Shown here piece after piece: positions 34,560 through 45,755 of a DNA stretch of 64,000 bases. How positions within the stretch are numbered: position 1 is the first letter of the stretch; every line of letters begins with the position of its first letter. The position numbers and the translations under genes are program-made. Origin of the DNA: Zoroaster sp. YZ-2022 (taxonomy: Eukaryota > Echinodermata > Asteroidea > Forcipulatida > Zoroasteridae); the NCBI GenBank assembly GCA_029582265.1, contig CM055823.1:17508093-17572092 (forward strand), read 5' to 3'. The notes beneath the pieces were generated by a model that was not told where the DNA came from, ran no database searches, and worked only from the letters and a program-made list of their open reading frames with translations.

Positions 34560-35400
34560 ATATTCAGTTATACATAAAACAATTGATTTGTTAAATATGT
34601 AGCGCAATCATGTCCATGGTGAACATGCAAGTGCATGTTTCGATCGGCAAACAGGATCTACGTATGCTCCTACGTACTAATTTTGTTTTGTCGTCAGACG
34701 CGCGTTAATTATACTCAGAGAAATGAAAGTGAGAAATGAATTTCAATGCACAACACCTGAGTGCATCAAAATTAAGAACACAATCATTAAATCAGTGCCG
34801 TAAACCCGTGATGAAAAGTTTGGGGTAATATTGACATTTTGTTTGCATAATGTACTGGATCTCAAACGTCACTCAACGAGGGGGTACCCCCAAACACTGC
34901 GTGAGACAAGGGATACCCCTTGCTGTTTTAAAAAATGTGCATGGCCTAAAAATATAAAATATTCAAATGCATAATACTTGTTCAAGAGAAGAAATAGTGC
35001 AAATAGTGAAATCATCCTTTCACTTAGTTTTCAGAAAATATTTTATTAAAAAGAATATGGGTAAAATACTGAAAAAAATTTGCCAAAGAATGCTATAACT
35101 CAATGACTGTCATGTCTTATGCAGACCCAGGGCTGTCTTCCACATGTTTCCCCCCAAATCCAACTGAAAATTCTGGCTACGCCACTGTTTTAAGTGGTAT
35201 TACCGTTACATTAATAGCGCCCTCTTTAGGCCATGACCGGAGCCTATAGCGAAATGTTTTTGAGCGTCTGGTTTCGTTACAGGCACATTGAAACGGGATA
35301 TGATTCGGCAAGCGCAATAATTTAAGTAGTTTAACAATTCAACTCCAAATACCAACACGGTTTGATAGCGTAGTATAGTCGAATAGTTTAGTAGTTAAGT
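34560..35400. other. No gene; another trace of the LRR-intron unit
   Basis: GATCGGCAAACAGGATCTACG (34,641) and AAATGAAAGTGAGAAATGAA to AAAATTAAGAACA (34,720-34,780) match unit flanks at 31,617 and 33,040. The rest shows nothing clear; CTGGCTACGCCACTG at 35,175 looks like a worn transposon end. Confidence 0.4.
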
Positions 35401-35411
35401 CGATAGTTTCA

Positions 35412-35627
35412 GTGCAACATACCCCGGATCGAAACTCCAGTGGCGCAACTATTTTAAACTTTAACAACCCTAGAGTGCGTAAACCGCCAGCAGCCTACTG
35501 GTCAATTAAGCATTTTGTTAATTATTCTGCGTATGAAATTAGTTTAAACCCCATTTTCCTTGACTTTGTACATTATACGCTTGAGAAACATATTGCAGAG
35601 TTTGAGTGGCCACCTGCGGTCGTTTAG
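35412..35627 (+). CDS. Unidentified open frame, 71 codons
   Basis: Reads MQHTPDRNSSGATILNF ... AYWSIKHFVNYSAYEISLN ... EKHIAEFEWPPAVV. No motif known to me, and no splice evidence. Included because composition is more coding-like than the neighbouring DNA; could be chance. Confidence 0.2.
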   Translation: MQHTPDRNSSGATILNFNNPRVRKPPAAYWSIKHFVNYSAYEISLNPIFLDFVHYTLEKHIAEFEWPPAVV

Positions 35628-36265
35628 GAGTGGCATTGTTTACAAGTAGGGTCAGGCGAGGTCAGCTCCCAAGGGATTTCCCCATTGAAATTGTACAGCA
35701 ACATAATCTTAGAGGTAATTGACCCAGCTGCCAGACAGGCTACTCTCAAGGAGCGTTTGATACATTGTACGTTTTTTATAAATGAGTTGTTTACTACTAG
35801 GTCTGTGGGGGGGTTGGGTGGTTGGGGGTTAGGGGGGGGGCTTTGACGCACGCCGGACTGAAAACCGCTGTTTGACTTGGCTGTAAACGACTGTTTGACT
35901 CAAGTGGCGGAAGGGAGCTATGTCTGGAAGTAATAATTGTTTGGCACGCCAAGCATGGCGTATCTAGCTATAAACGGAGGAAGAGTAGGTTTTGACTGCC
36001 CATTTAGCCACCCCCCCCCATCCCCCCTTTTTTTCCATGGTGGGAGGTGGGTTTTCAAAGTGTAAACATGGAGCTATAAAAAAAGGATGGTGTAAACAAA
36101 TGAGTGGACCTTGAAAATGCCAGGCGACATGGTGGACAGACATGATTTATTCAGCTCTATGGTTTTTTACAACAGTCTTACAGTGAGACAAGGGACACTG
36201 AAGGGGAATCTGGTACCCTGTAGCTCATGTAACCAAAAATAATAACAAACATAACAGGGGGTTAT
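35628..36265. other. G/C-tract rich spacer
   Basis: Runs of G (35,805-35,841) and C/T (36,013-36,034). Fragments such as CCCCCCCCCATCCCCCC resemble the GGATCC-ended MITE family. No gene. Confidence 0.4.
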
Positions 36266-36269
36266 TTTC

Positions 36270-37020
36270 GGACATAAAGAAAAAGAAAAACCTACCGCCC
36301 CCCCTGCAAAAAATCATGAATCCTCCCCTGAAAAGGGTGGAAATATATTATGGGAATTCCGACGCGGATCCAGGGGTGGGGGGGAGGGGGTAAAAAACCC
36401 AAATAATACAAAACATAACAGGTGGTTATTATCAGAAGAAAAAATGAAAATCTTGACACCCTGCCCTCCCCCCCCCCTTAAAAATTCCTGGATCCGCCCC
36501 TGAAATGGTTATATACAACCTCTAGACTATCTGAAAGAATGTGGGAATGCTAGGAGAACGATTATGCAACGCGGTATATGCCCCCCATTCATTGAGTTAC
36601 GCGTGCCAGTTGTCGACTGGCAGCTCCTAGTAGAGTGTACAAAAACTTAAAAGAAAAAGAAAAACCTACCGCCCCCCCCCTGCAAAAAATCAAGAATCCT
36701 CCCCGGACAAGGGTGGAAATATATTAAGGGCATTCCGACGCGGATCCAGGGGTGGGGGATGGGGGGGGGGAGAGGGGAAAAACCACAAATAATACAAAAC
36801 ATAACAGGTGGTTATTATCAGAAAAAGAAAAAAAATTAAAATCTTGACCACCCACCCTGCCCTCCCCCCCCCTTAAAAATTCCTGGATCCGCCCCTGAAA
36901 TGGTTATATACAACCTCTAGACTATCTGAAAGAATGGAATGCTAGAAGAACGATTATGCAACGGTATATGCCGCGCCCCCATTCATTGAGTTACGCGTGC
37001 CAGTTGTCGACTGGCAGCTC
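36270..37020. repeat. 374-bp tandem duplication of GGATCC-ended elements
   Basis: AAAACCTACCGCCCC... recurs 374 bp apart (36,287 and 36,661). Each unit contains GACGCGGATCCAGGGGTGGG and CCTGGATCCGCCCCTGAAAT, the inverted ends of the family found at 9,348, plus ACTATCTGAAAGAATG and TTGTCGACTGGCAGCTCCT. Small indels separate the two units. Confidence 0.88.
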
Positions 37021-37177
37021 CTGTTATGGTGTACAAAAACGGATCGCGCGCACTTAAGGGTGGTGACGCAATAACAATTTATTTAACACATAGGGACATG
37101 ACAGCTGCTGGCTGTGGTAATGTACAACTAAGTACTGGATCTGATCTCAAACGTCGCTCAAGCCTCCCCCCCCAAAA

Positions 37178-37233
37178 AAAACAACAACAACAACAACAAC
37201 AACAACAAACAAACAAACAAACAAACAAACATT
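37178..37233. repeat. (CAA)n / (CAAA)n microsatellite
   Basis: Run of CAA triplets turning into CAAA tetramers, next to a short A run; gives a spurious poly-Gln frame. Confidence 0.95.
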
Positions 37234-38049
37234 TTTGGTGTGTTTTTTACTTAAAATAATAAATCGGCATAAATTATTCGCTGATTAATATTTTTTAACA
37301 CATGACAAATCCTGGGAGATCCTATAGACCAGGAAGATATCTAAGATGGAAAACAAAGTATAGAGTTAAAACAAAATCATTAAAGCCAACTAATATGGTT
37401 ATTTATTTCAATGTTCTTAGATTTTCCTGGAAGCATTGTTTGGTGAAATATTAGTGATTGGTCAAAACTGTGAAAAATCTTTCCGCCTGCAGCTCATTAG
37501 GTCTTTTAGGCCATATTTTCCCCAAACAGCAAATTGCTTGGAAAAAAAAGCGGCGACTTATATGGAGAGCTGCAACCAGGACAAGAGATATATTCGAAAA
37601 CCGAAAGTTTGAATTCTGTAATTGTTGTACTTGAAACTTTGAAATCAATTTGCAACCTTAATAAATTTAATAGAAATCGCCGAGTTTGAATAACCCCGGG
37701 TAATTTGAACGGGAAAGTCTGAACCATGACATTATTTTGTATAGACCTAAAGAAACAGACTGATTTGAAGTCTCAGTAATTTTGTATTTTAAAAGAGATG
37801 GAATTCAAACACTTCACAAAATATGCTGAAATCACTTTAATTAAGCAATGACTATTTTAGACTAGATCGTATTATTTGTTTTGGATAAATCTTTCCTGTA
37901 TTCTGTAGATGGTTTCACCCACGTTGGCATAAGTAGGCCTATTCTGTCCCAGGCTAAGTTTTTGGATCGCTACAGCGACAGAGGGCGTACGGAACTTTGG
38001 ACGTGTGATTTTGTTTTACTGTGGGTGAATTTTGAAATCACCTTTATGA
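37234..38049. other. No gene recognised; partial LRR-intron unit
   Basis: TATAGACCAGGAAGATATCTAAGATGGAAAACAAAG (37,323-37,358) resembles the LRR exon edge and its acceptor on the minus strand, but almost all of the repeat is lost. Otherwise AT-rich spacer. Confidence 0.35.
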
Positions 38050-38220
38050 TTTCCCAGATTAAAATATCAGTCTTAATAGAAGATTAAAATTATGGATGAC
38101 GAATGGCATCATACAATCCATCAAACACAAAACAAATAATGTATAAGAACTTCCTGATCAAACCAAACAATGCCAACAAAATAAGTACAAGAAATTCTGT
38201 AACAAACTTAATTTCAGGCC
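38050..38220 (+). pseudogene. LINE linker remnant, third copy
   Basis: About 80 percent match to 30,570-30,730 (ATGGCATCATACAATCCATC, TATAAGAACTTCCTG). Same CR1/L2-type basic linker, truncated both sides. Confidence 0.6.
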
Positions 38221-38692
38221 AACCCCATCACCCTCAACATTTCTCCCACTCACCCTCCCTCGTTGAATGTTGTGGACTGATGAGGTGTTCAACTTTGGGT
38301 ATTATAAGTGAGAGATTTTAGACCCACTCCCATTTCATTTGTGTATAATATGCATATAATTGCCTTTAATGACTGCACAAATTTTGTCGGTTCATCAATG
38401 CTTTGTTTCATGGGTAAATAGGCCCCAAATAAAATTAAATAAAATAACATAAAAAACATAAAATTACCGTATCGACACATGACGTAAATAACGATGAAGG
38501 TATATTAAATTTAATACTATAACTATGTGTTAAAACTGTAGATGTAGAATACAAATAATACAGAAGGTTAATTACGTAAATGTGGCGAGGTTCAGTCAAC
38601 TGAAGCGTTGGTATAATTTATATTACACTTGCCTGGTATATATTATGGGTGAACCCATGCACAAAATAAAATAGTGACCAAATTCATTTATA

Positions 38693-38718
38693 AATGACCT
38701 CGGCATGCCGAGGTCATT
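38693..38718. repeat. Perfect 26-bp palindrome
   Basis: AATGACCTCGGCATGCCGAG plus GTCATT reads identically on both strands. It contains TGACCT and AGGTCA, nuclear-receptor half-site words, everted with 10 bp between. Could be a recombination scar or binding site; no neighbouring gene supports either. Confidence 0.85.
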
Positions 38719-38719
38719 A

Positions 38720-39160
38720 TGCTTATTTTGCATGCCCAAAAAATTTTCTGGAAAAGTAAGACTTGAGGTCCATATAAGTATATACATTTGAAGGGTTGAT
38801 AAAATGGCCCAATATCATGACCTGATGGGGTGCTTGACTTCTTTAATAGTGCAAGTATCTTTTTATACAACAATTGTGATAAAATATAGAACATACACTG
38901 AGGTTACTTAAATTGACAGGACGATAGCTTTTGTGAAAACCCACAATGGCAATTTGAAAATATTTTTTTTTTTTTTTGAGATTGTAGGCGCTTCTACAGT
39001 TATAAAATATTAGTGGAGTTTAATTTGTTTATAAACAGCCGTAGGGTCTTAGCAACCTTAAAATGTAAAATAATTAAAAATCTGGCACATACACAAATAA
39101 CCCTTTTGGCGCACATTGGTTTCACCCTGGCCCCACTGTGTCGGCCCATCAAACATGCAC
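38720..39160. other. No gene recognised
   Basis: AT-rich spacer with a T13-15 run near 38,965. Confidence 0.5.
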
Positions 39161-39161
39161 G

Positions 39162-39230
39162 TTAAAGGGACAATATCGTCACCATCAGAGCAGACTTTCA
39201 ACAGTGCATGGAATCGGTGTCCTAGTTTAA
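39162..39230. mobile_element. Fragment of TTAA-ended MITE
   Basis: TTAAAGGGACAATATCGTCA is the cleanest example of this family's terminus in the window, followed by GCATGGAATCGG found inverted in the copies at 9,100 and 41,230. Opposite end not found. Confidence 0.6.
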
Positions 39231-39234
39231 GATG

Positions 39235-40600
39235 AACACAGTGACTGAACATTACTAGCCTTGATCAAGGCTGTTGCCGTAGTGCGCACTACCACCACGG
39301 TATTCACACCCGGCCCGTACCTATTGCTAGCCCAACACGGTGCGCTGTCCCACGTCCCCAAACACGGATCCCACACACACACAGCACAATACAATGCCCT
39401 GCACAAACACATCGTAGCCCAACGGACTCCGTCTCTCAGTATTCGTACCGTGCATGAGCTGTTGAGGGCACATGTTGTTAGACCACTGTGTGCGAAAGGG
39501 CAGCGATAGTGCGTCGCGTTTGGCGTATTTTGCAGTTGATGTGTGTACGCGCGGAATATCTCAAGCGATCATTGGCTGATAGAAGTACACGCGCGCTTAG
39601 TACCATAATGTACGCACATACGCACAACGCTCACACGACGCAAAAGTGGCTATCATCAAGACACTGCTAGAGGGCTATAACAATGTGCACAAGGCGGATG
39701 TACACTGGCTAATTGTACATGTAGTACAATCATGTATCGCGAACAGCAAGAATGGCAACAGTTGCTGGGCCAACCAGTAACCAATGAGAATACGTCTTTA
39801 GTTTTTGAACTAATATTAGCTATTAGCATTCGTGAGCTCCGCCTTAAATGTTGGCATGTGACGTGTAGAAACATCAAGGCGCGACGACGAATGGTCACTG
39901 GTATAGTAATATACAGTGTACAATAGTGTGACGAAAACCGCCTTTCTGCTTAAAACCTGTGGCAATTTTCTCAGGCAGTTTCCGTCTCCAAATTATAATT
40001 GTACTGTTGATTCACAATGATTACTTCTTTGTTTACAGCCGCCAATCATAAAATCGTTCACTTTGCCTCTATTTTAATAAACAGCGACGTATAAAGTTTA
40101 TTCCGATTCTGCATGCAATGTAACAGTGGATTAGCGTGCGCGTACGCACATTGGCAAAACGCGCAAGCTACCGTTGAAGTTAACGCTTATTGGTTTATTG
40201 TTTTAATGTAGCCAATCAGCTTGCTGTTTTAGGTAATCTGCGTGCAGCACATACGCAACCAGACTATATAAAGCGTTGAAGAGTGAGTTCTGGGCTCGGT
40301 TTTTCCCAACGGAGCGGAGCTCGCCGTTTCAAGACCTAAAGACCGAAAGACCTAAAGATTTAAAGACTCCAAGATGCTGGCTTTGTTTTCCAACAGAGCC
40401 TGTCACCGATGACTACACAAAATACTTTATTCCAAGATTCTCAGCGCAGCAGAGAGATAAAGAAACACACAGATACACAAATAATGCATTCTATAGCGTT
40501 TCTTACACTTTATTAAACACACAGATTGCGCTTAGTATTATAGCGACCACGGCTACCAACCGCTAGTAGTAGTACAGCAGAGCAGCGCGCGTGCAGTAAG
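39235..40600 (+). promoter_or_regulatory. CpG-richer stretch with a CCAAT/TATA promoter-like arrangement
   Basis: CpG and CGCG words are denser here than anywhere else in the window. GCCAATCAG at 40,211 lies about 50 bp before TATATAAA at 40,265, a classical spacing, with other CCAAT words at 39,767-39,785 and 40,041. Downstream is a 96-codon frame (40,276-40,566) without ATG start at its head, with DDYTKYFIPRFSAQQRD; an LTR-type promoter is an alternative reading. No pair of long terminal repeats was found. Confidence 0.4.
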
Positions 40601-40999
40601 TTGATTGGAGTTGATACATAATTAATTGTCTAATCAAGAGAGGGCGCTATGTATATTTTGTGATTATTGAGATTGGTAAATAAAATACATAGTTCGTGAA
40701 TTTCCCTTACGGTTAAAGTCAACCTTTCGACTGAAAGTGTCCGTTTTATCATGTCTGCTTGTCTGTCTATAGAAACCAATTATTAAACACCTTCCTGAGA
40801 TTTCCTGGATGACGACGAGGGTTTTAGTTAGTTTATTCCCCGAATCGTTACACATGACTTGTATATACAGTATGCATGGATCCGTGTACATAATGTATTG
40901 TGTGAATATGCGCGCTGGAATTTGGATAGCTAAATTACGGGGCAAAATAATATGAGACCAAACCGTTCTTGTGACGTGCCTTGATCAATTCTCTTGAAC

Positions 41000-41095
41000 A
41001 ATAATAATAATAATAATAATGTGGACTTATAATGTAGCTAGGGCCTATGTGACAAAAATTTTCAAAATCAATTAACAGATTCCAATACAACTGGT
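41000..41095. repeat. (AAT)n plus 90-bp dispersed repeat
   Basis: AATAATAAT followed by GTGGACTTATAATGTAGCTA and GGGCCTATGTGACAAAA. The same order recurs at 41,726-41,815. Read inverted, it looks like a retroposon 3' end with an (ATT)n tail. Confidence 0.75.
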
Positions 41096-41119
41096 ATCAT
41101 TGTCAAGGTCTTGAATATT

Positions 41120-41263
41120 ATAGAACATTACTGGCTCATTTATTCAGCAGCAACGGTCATGGACCTTATTATTTCGGGTATTATTTTCAGTCACCAAGTT
41201 AATCTAAAACAGTGAGCGCTCTGATTCCATGCCCTGTTGATCGTGACGATACTGTCCCTTTAA
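41120..41263. mobile_element. TTAA-ended MITE, 3' half
   Basis: GGCTCATTTATTCAGCAGCAAC to TGATCGTGACGATACTGTCC CTTTAA follows the same interior as 8,640-9,138 without the nested hAT element. Left terminus replaced by ACAACTGGTATCATTGTCAA, also seen at 44,063. Confidence 0.65.
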
Positions 41264-41725
41264 GTTATGTACTGCGTGGATACATTGCATGCAGTCCTAA
41301 AAGTTGACGAAAGAGGGCGCTTCACACCGGCGCTAAACGTAAACAACATGATCAAGATTCATAGTTTAGTTTGGATCTGAATACAGACTTGTGTGAACCA
41401 TTCATTTGTGAGTACTGAATAATTTTAAGATTAACGTTACAGTGAGCATAAATGCTTTGATCACTCTGTGCAACTGCTATTACTAGTGCAAATATTTAGA
41501 ACCAAGTATAAGCTAGGTTTTCTGCAAAATCTACCTTGATCTGTAGTATAGACAAGAGTCTTGTCAAGACTGAGGATGGGGCATGGGGAGGCAGGAAACA
41601 AATTATGAAATTAAGTTTTGCAACACCTGGGTTTTTTACCAGAATTGTTCCCATTATGCATGCAGTTGAGTATGCATTTGATCATGACTGTTTGCGGTGA
41701 CACCATGTAGAAATTATCTTTTGAA
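41264..41725. other. No gene; one dispersed-repeat fragment
   Basis: TGCGGTGACACCATGT (41,693) is an inverted piece of the family at 6,665-6,860. Otherwise unassigned. Confidence 0.4.
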
Positions 41726-41815
41726 TAATAATAATAATAATAATAATAATGTGGACTTATAATGTAGCTAGGGCCTATGTGACAAAACATTTCAAAATCA
41801 ACAGATTCCAATAAG
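41726..41815. repeat. Second copy of the (AAT)n-ended repeat
   Basis: Direct repeat of 41,000-41,095, differing by a short deletion (AATTAACAG to AACAG). Confidence 0.75.
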
Positions 41816-42179
41816 CCACTTCGAGTTCCTACTGCGCATGTGCCATTTGACCTTGACGACCTCTTTTCTGGATAAACAATGCATGGTACCCGTTCATATT
41901 CATGCATACAACGCGTGTGTACGTGTGTACGTGTACGTGATCGCATCAATGTATTTACACGTGTAAACGGAATATCTTCGAGTTGAAAACCTTTTTTTCA
42001 TCAATTTTCTTGTGGTCAGGAACAGCACTTTCATTACTGAATGGTAAGAGAAAGAAAATAAAGAAAATATTGTTGGATTTGTTTGTAAAATGTCTGTGAT
42101 TTTCCGTGTTTCTTTTGTTTTGTTTTTCGTAAAACGGAATGCAATGCCAGTGGCCAATGAATGTAGTAAAATCTTCTTC

Positions 42180-42215
42180 AATTAGGGCCTATTCAATTTT
42201 GTATAGGCCCTAATT
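42180..42215. repeat. Perfect 13-bp hairpin
   Basis: AATTAGGGCCTAT, 10-nt loop, ATAGGCCCTAATT. It could form a stable stem, but no T run or gene end nearby makes it a terminator, and in an animal genome it is more likely a MITE core. Confidence 0.8.
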
Positions 42216-42485
42216 AAGATTTTCCTTTAAGAATCCATATAATGACCCTTTATTTTAATCTGAAAGCCTAAATGATTTTATGCATGATATTTTCTCACTT
42301 TCATTTTATTTTGCTGTTCATTCGCACTAGTATACTCAGTAACATGTAAATTCTATGTTATGTATTGTGGAAAGGACAACAGAAATAGCGTACCGAAAAT
42401 ATTTTGTTTCTAACTAGGCACATACATGTTTAATTGTTTTATGTTATCTGATTAACAGGTTAGCTGATCAAGACCTATTTCAACA

Positions 42486-42838
42486 ATGAGGATATGTGTT
42501 ACAGGCTGTAGGAACAGTACCTATAAACTTGAAAAGTGGAAACAAGGTTGTTGCATAAAACATGCATGGCTGCCATTTTGGATTTGGAACTTGTGATTGT
42601 GAGCCACCTTTTCATATATATATCCATTCCCATCTGAGAAAAAAGTGGCCAATCTTCGCATACATGTCGAGCGTCCTATACGTAGATCAAAGACCTTCAA
42701 AATATTTAATGACACATTTCCACCCTCTAGTTCCTTCTCTGCTGATGATGTCATTACTATTTTTGCAACCAGGTCTCATTGTTTAGTACACCTGTATGTT
42801 AAATATTTCCCCCGTTCAAAATATTCATTAAGAGTAAC
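42486..42838 (+). pseudogene. THAP-type zinc-finger exon, frameshifted
   Basis: ATG at 42,486 opens MRICVTGCRNSTYKLEKWKQ. After a one-base shift near 42,560 it continues HGCHFGFGTCDCEPPF, then LRKKWPI, and in a third frame VERPIRRSKTFKIFNDTF. The order C-x3-C, NSTYKL.KWK, H.C..G.G.C.CEPPF, KKW is that of THAP-like C2CH fingers expanded in several marine invertebrates (family knowledge). DNA binding would be the role if intact. At least two frameshifts; polished sequence could restore it. No partner exon seen nearby. Confidence 0.55.
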
Positions 42839-43182
42839 ACAAAGTTTCAACTAAGCATGTACTTGATAAAAAAAGGAACTTTATTTAAACTATACAAGAA
42901 ATGAACCAGTAAAACAAACCTCAAAATAACAATATTAATAATTCAGTTATGTATACATTTATAATAATAATAATGTCAACAATTAAAATATTACTGAGAA
43001 ATAAATAATGGAGAAATAAATAAATAGTAAGTTGAAATATTGTATTTATGTTTGCAAAATGGAATAATAATGCATACACCTGTACAGGTACACTGTAGCT
43101 ATGTTTAGGAATATGTGAACACTCCTCTTGTATCAAGAACTTTGGCTTTGAAAATACATTAATCATATACAAATAAGTAAAG

Positions 43183-43260
43183 ACTGTTTGTGGTGACACC
43201 ATGTCTCATTTGAGTAGTAATTAGTTCTGAAAAGAACTATTGGTACTTATCCTTTTTCAC
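43183..43260 (-). mobile_element. Dispersed-repeat fragment, inverted
   Basis: GGTGACACCATGTCTCATTT through TAGTTCTGAAAAGAAC is the inverse of 6,790-6,850. Shows this family is interspersed. Confidence 0.6.
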
Positions 43261-43705
43261 CATGCAAAACTTAAATATAACTTAATTGTGTTATAAAGAA
43301 TATTTATGTCGTGTTTTTATTCAGTAAATGTATTTTAACACTGCATTGCTAATAATGCCTTCTGGATCCAAATTGTGATTTTAAATTCAATATCACTATT
43401 TAAATTTATTAAATAAGAGTTTGTCAAGTATACAGTTTGTCAGGGTTATTAAATTTAACAAGAATGCTCCCCCTTTTTCTGGTCATTATCAGTTTAGTAT
43501 AGATCACATAAAGTGCACCCCTCTACGTGTCAAATCCCCTTCCCTCTAGCCTTGAACTGACCTAATTTTTGTATTAAAATTATTGAAGCCTGACCACATG
43601 TTAAAATTGTTCAATACTAAAAAGTAAATGTGCAGTTCTATATTAAAACAAATGTTCAAAAGGTAAAATACAAAAGTAAAAATATATTTCAGTGACTAAA
43701 TCGTT
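43261..43705. other. No gene recognised
   Basis: AT-rich spacer. Confidence 0.5.
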
Positions 43706-43719
43706 TTACTGTTACATTC

Positions 43720-43790
43720 AGCTGCGATGAGAAGACAAGCGCTTGGACTTGGAGTTCCTTTTCCGACCAGTAGTTTTGTCCCTTAATCTG
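43720..43790 (-). CDS. Possible terminal exon of a minus-strand gene
   Basis: On the minus strand, after GAAGGATTTTCAG, one base then LRDKTTGRKRNSKSKRLSSH and a stop: a basic tail with coding-like composition. The promoter-like spot at about 44,000 lies upstream on the same strand, but the intervening coding part is not evident. Confidence 0.3.
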
Positions 43791-43939
43791 AAAATCCTTC
43801 AAATCATCAACATTCCAGTATTCTATAACGTCTAGTGTCAAAGCTAAGAAGATTCCTCCGAAGACATTTACAAAAATTCACTTGAAAAAAACCCGATAAA
43901 ATGCTATATTTTTAAATAAGAAATCCATGTTCCACGTTC

Positions 43940-44055
43940 GCATTGCAATGCCAAAGCACGTATTATACGCGCGTCGCTAGTGGCGACCCCGATTGTTTAT
44001 CTTCGTTGAACCTGACACGATCCCACCATGCTTTGCGCGCGTGAGATTCCGAAGA
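43940..44055 (-). promoter_or_regulatory. CpG-rich promoter-like spot with CCCACCATGC motif
   Basis: TCCCACCATGCTTTGCGCGC resembles the TCCCAGCATGC element bound by ZNF143/THAP11 at CpG promoters of animals (family knowledge). Several CGCG and TATAATACG words lie beside it. Direction uncertain. Confidence 0.35.
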
Positions 44056-44099
44056 GGCTTATACAACTGGTATCATTGTCAAGGTCTTGAATATTATAG

Positions 44100-45435
44100 G
44101 ATCATCTTCCTGTGACCAAAAATAAGGAAGTATGACATGTTGAATCCGGCAATTTTAGGCCCGTAAATGTCAATTATTTTATAAGGAAAAACAAAGAAAT
44201 GTAAATTTGACTTCTGACCCGTTTCCCTAGATTTGGAAAGAATGTCGTATCCGGCTGCCACTTTTTAAGGGCTTTTTTGGAATTTTTTTGCAACCACTAA
44301 CCAGTTAAAAAAATCATTCTATCGATTTTTGGTGGTACAGAAAGCAAAACTATCTTTAAAATCCACTTTTCTGATGGTTTCGGACTTGATTTCCTTCTAA
44401 AAAATCTTCCCTTCAGAAAATAGAAGGATCCTATTATAGTTGCCACTGCGCATGTACAATGAGTGAATGACTGTGTTGGTCACTAATTGTGGAGTTTACA
44501 AGATCAGACTGACATGACTGAGGATAGTCATCGTATACCAAAATGCCTGATTTTTCATGAAACAAATATCCTGGAATAATTTGAAGTATATATGCGTCCA
44601 TCATCATCCTTATGTTCTCCACCTTACCAGGTAGGTAAGATTACATTATTGGTTATATTTAATGAAAAATAGTGGCGGCCAGATTAGAAATTCTACCCTA
44701 GATTTTTCTCGGATTACATATCATAATTTTCTTAATTTTGTCCGATTTTCAAAGGTTGGTATCACTGGAATGCTTGGGGAAAAGAGGAAGAATAATAACC
44801 TATTTCAGGCTAATTCAATGATTAGTTTGTTTTGTAGTGCTGATTTACAAATAAAATACCAAAAATGTGTTAAAAAATAATAATAATAAATAAAATAATG
44901 AAAAAAAATTACTCAAATCTGAGGATTATTTTCGTATTTTATACTGAAATCCGCAACAGATTCTCATCCCAGATTTAATTAAACATTAGAACAATTTATA
45001 AATTATATTGGACTGGAAAGATGAAACAAAATAATGAAAATAAATTTTTTAAATAGGAAAAAAAGTACTCAAATCTGGGAATTTTAATACATGTATTTAT
45101 ACTGAAATCCGAGAAATTCTTATCCCTGATTTAATTAAACAAAATTAATAAATGATATTGGACTGGAAAGATGAAAAATGAAATAAGTTCATGCGAACTA
45201 ATATTATTGTGTTACGCCGATGTATATTAGGTTTAAACGGACGATTTATCGGACTGAAAATTGGGTAGGTCTATCGCGCGCTGAACGTAATAATACAATC
45301 TTTCGTTGATATCGATGTTTGGGAATCCAAAACATAACTGGGAATCGTCCAATCAAGGTCAAAATTGGTCAAGAGGTAGAAAACAGGTATAGAAATGATT
45401 TTTGTGGTTTGATAAGGTATTTTACTCAACTTTTG
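44100..45435. other. No gene; short internal repeat
   Basis: TACTCAAATCTG(A/G)G...ATACTGAAATCCG...GATTTAATTAAAC...ATTGGACTGGAAAGATGAAA occurs twice (44,910-45,030 and 45,065-45,190), a direct repeat of about 150 bp. Nothing coding recognised. Confidence 0.5.
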
Positions 45436-45439
45436 GTAA

Positions 45440-45755
45440 ATCGTCGATGGTTTTGATGAAAACTTAGATGCCGCATTCAGAAAATTCGAGAAACGAGTTG
45501 AAGTAGAATATGTGATCTACGTCTTTGAAAAAGCTACTGGGTACATCAAAAAGAACGGCCCATGAAACGTAACAAAGCGGCTATCTCCACGGTGTCTTCG
45601 CCACGGCGATTCAACCCGAGATTGAGGCCGCCAAAAGTTTTATGGGCAATGTGTGGGATACGCACATCTATTATATGGCGCACGTATCCACCAAAATGGT
45701 GCTCAAGGAGCATACATTATTACCCCTGCTCATCAGGCTCATAAATCATTCCTGA
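45440..45755 (+). pseudogene. Unidentified coding remnant in two frames
   Basis: First frame 45,440-45,565: IVDGFDENLDAAFRKFEKRV then VEYVIYVFEKATGYIKKNGP and stop. Second frame 45,591-45,755: GVFATAIQPEIEAAKSFMGN then VWDTHIYYMAHVSTKMVLKE and on to stop. GC and codon use are higher than the neighbourhood, and both halves look like real protein. One frameshift would join them. I do not recognise the family; a viral or giant-transposon origin is possible but unsupported. Confidence 0.4.

Noticed and set aside
42180..42215. Transcription terminator hairpin
   Set aside because: No gene end or T run, and Rho-independent termination does not apply to animal nuclear genes.
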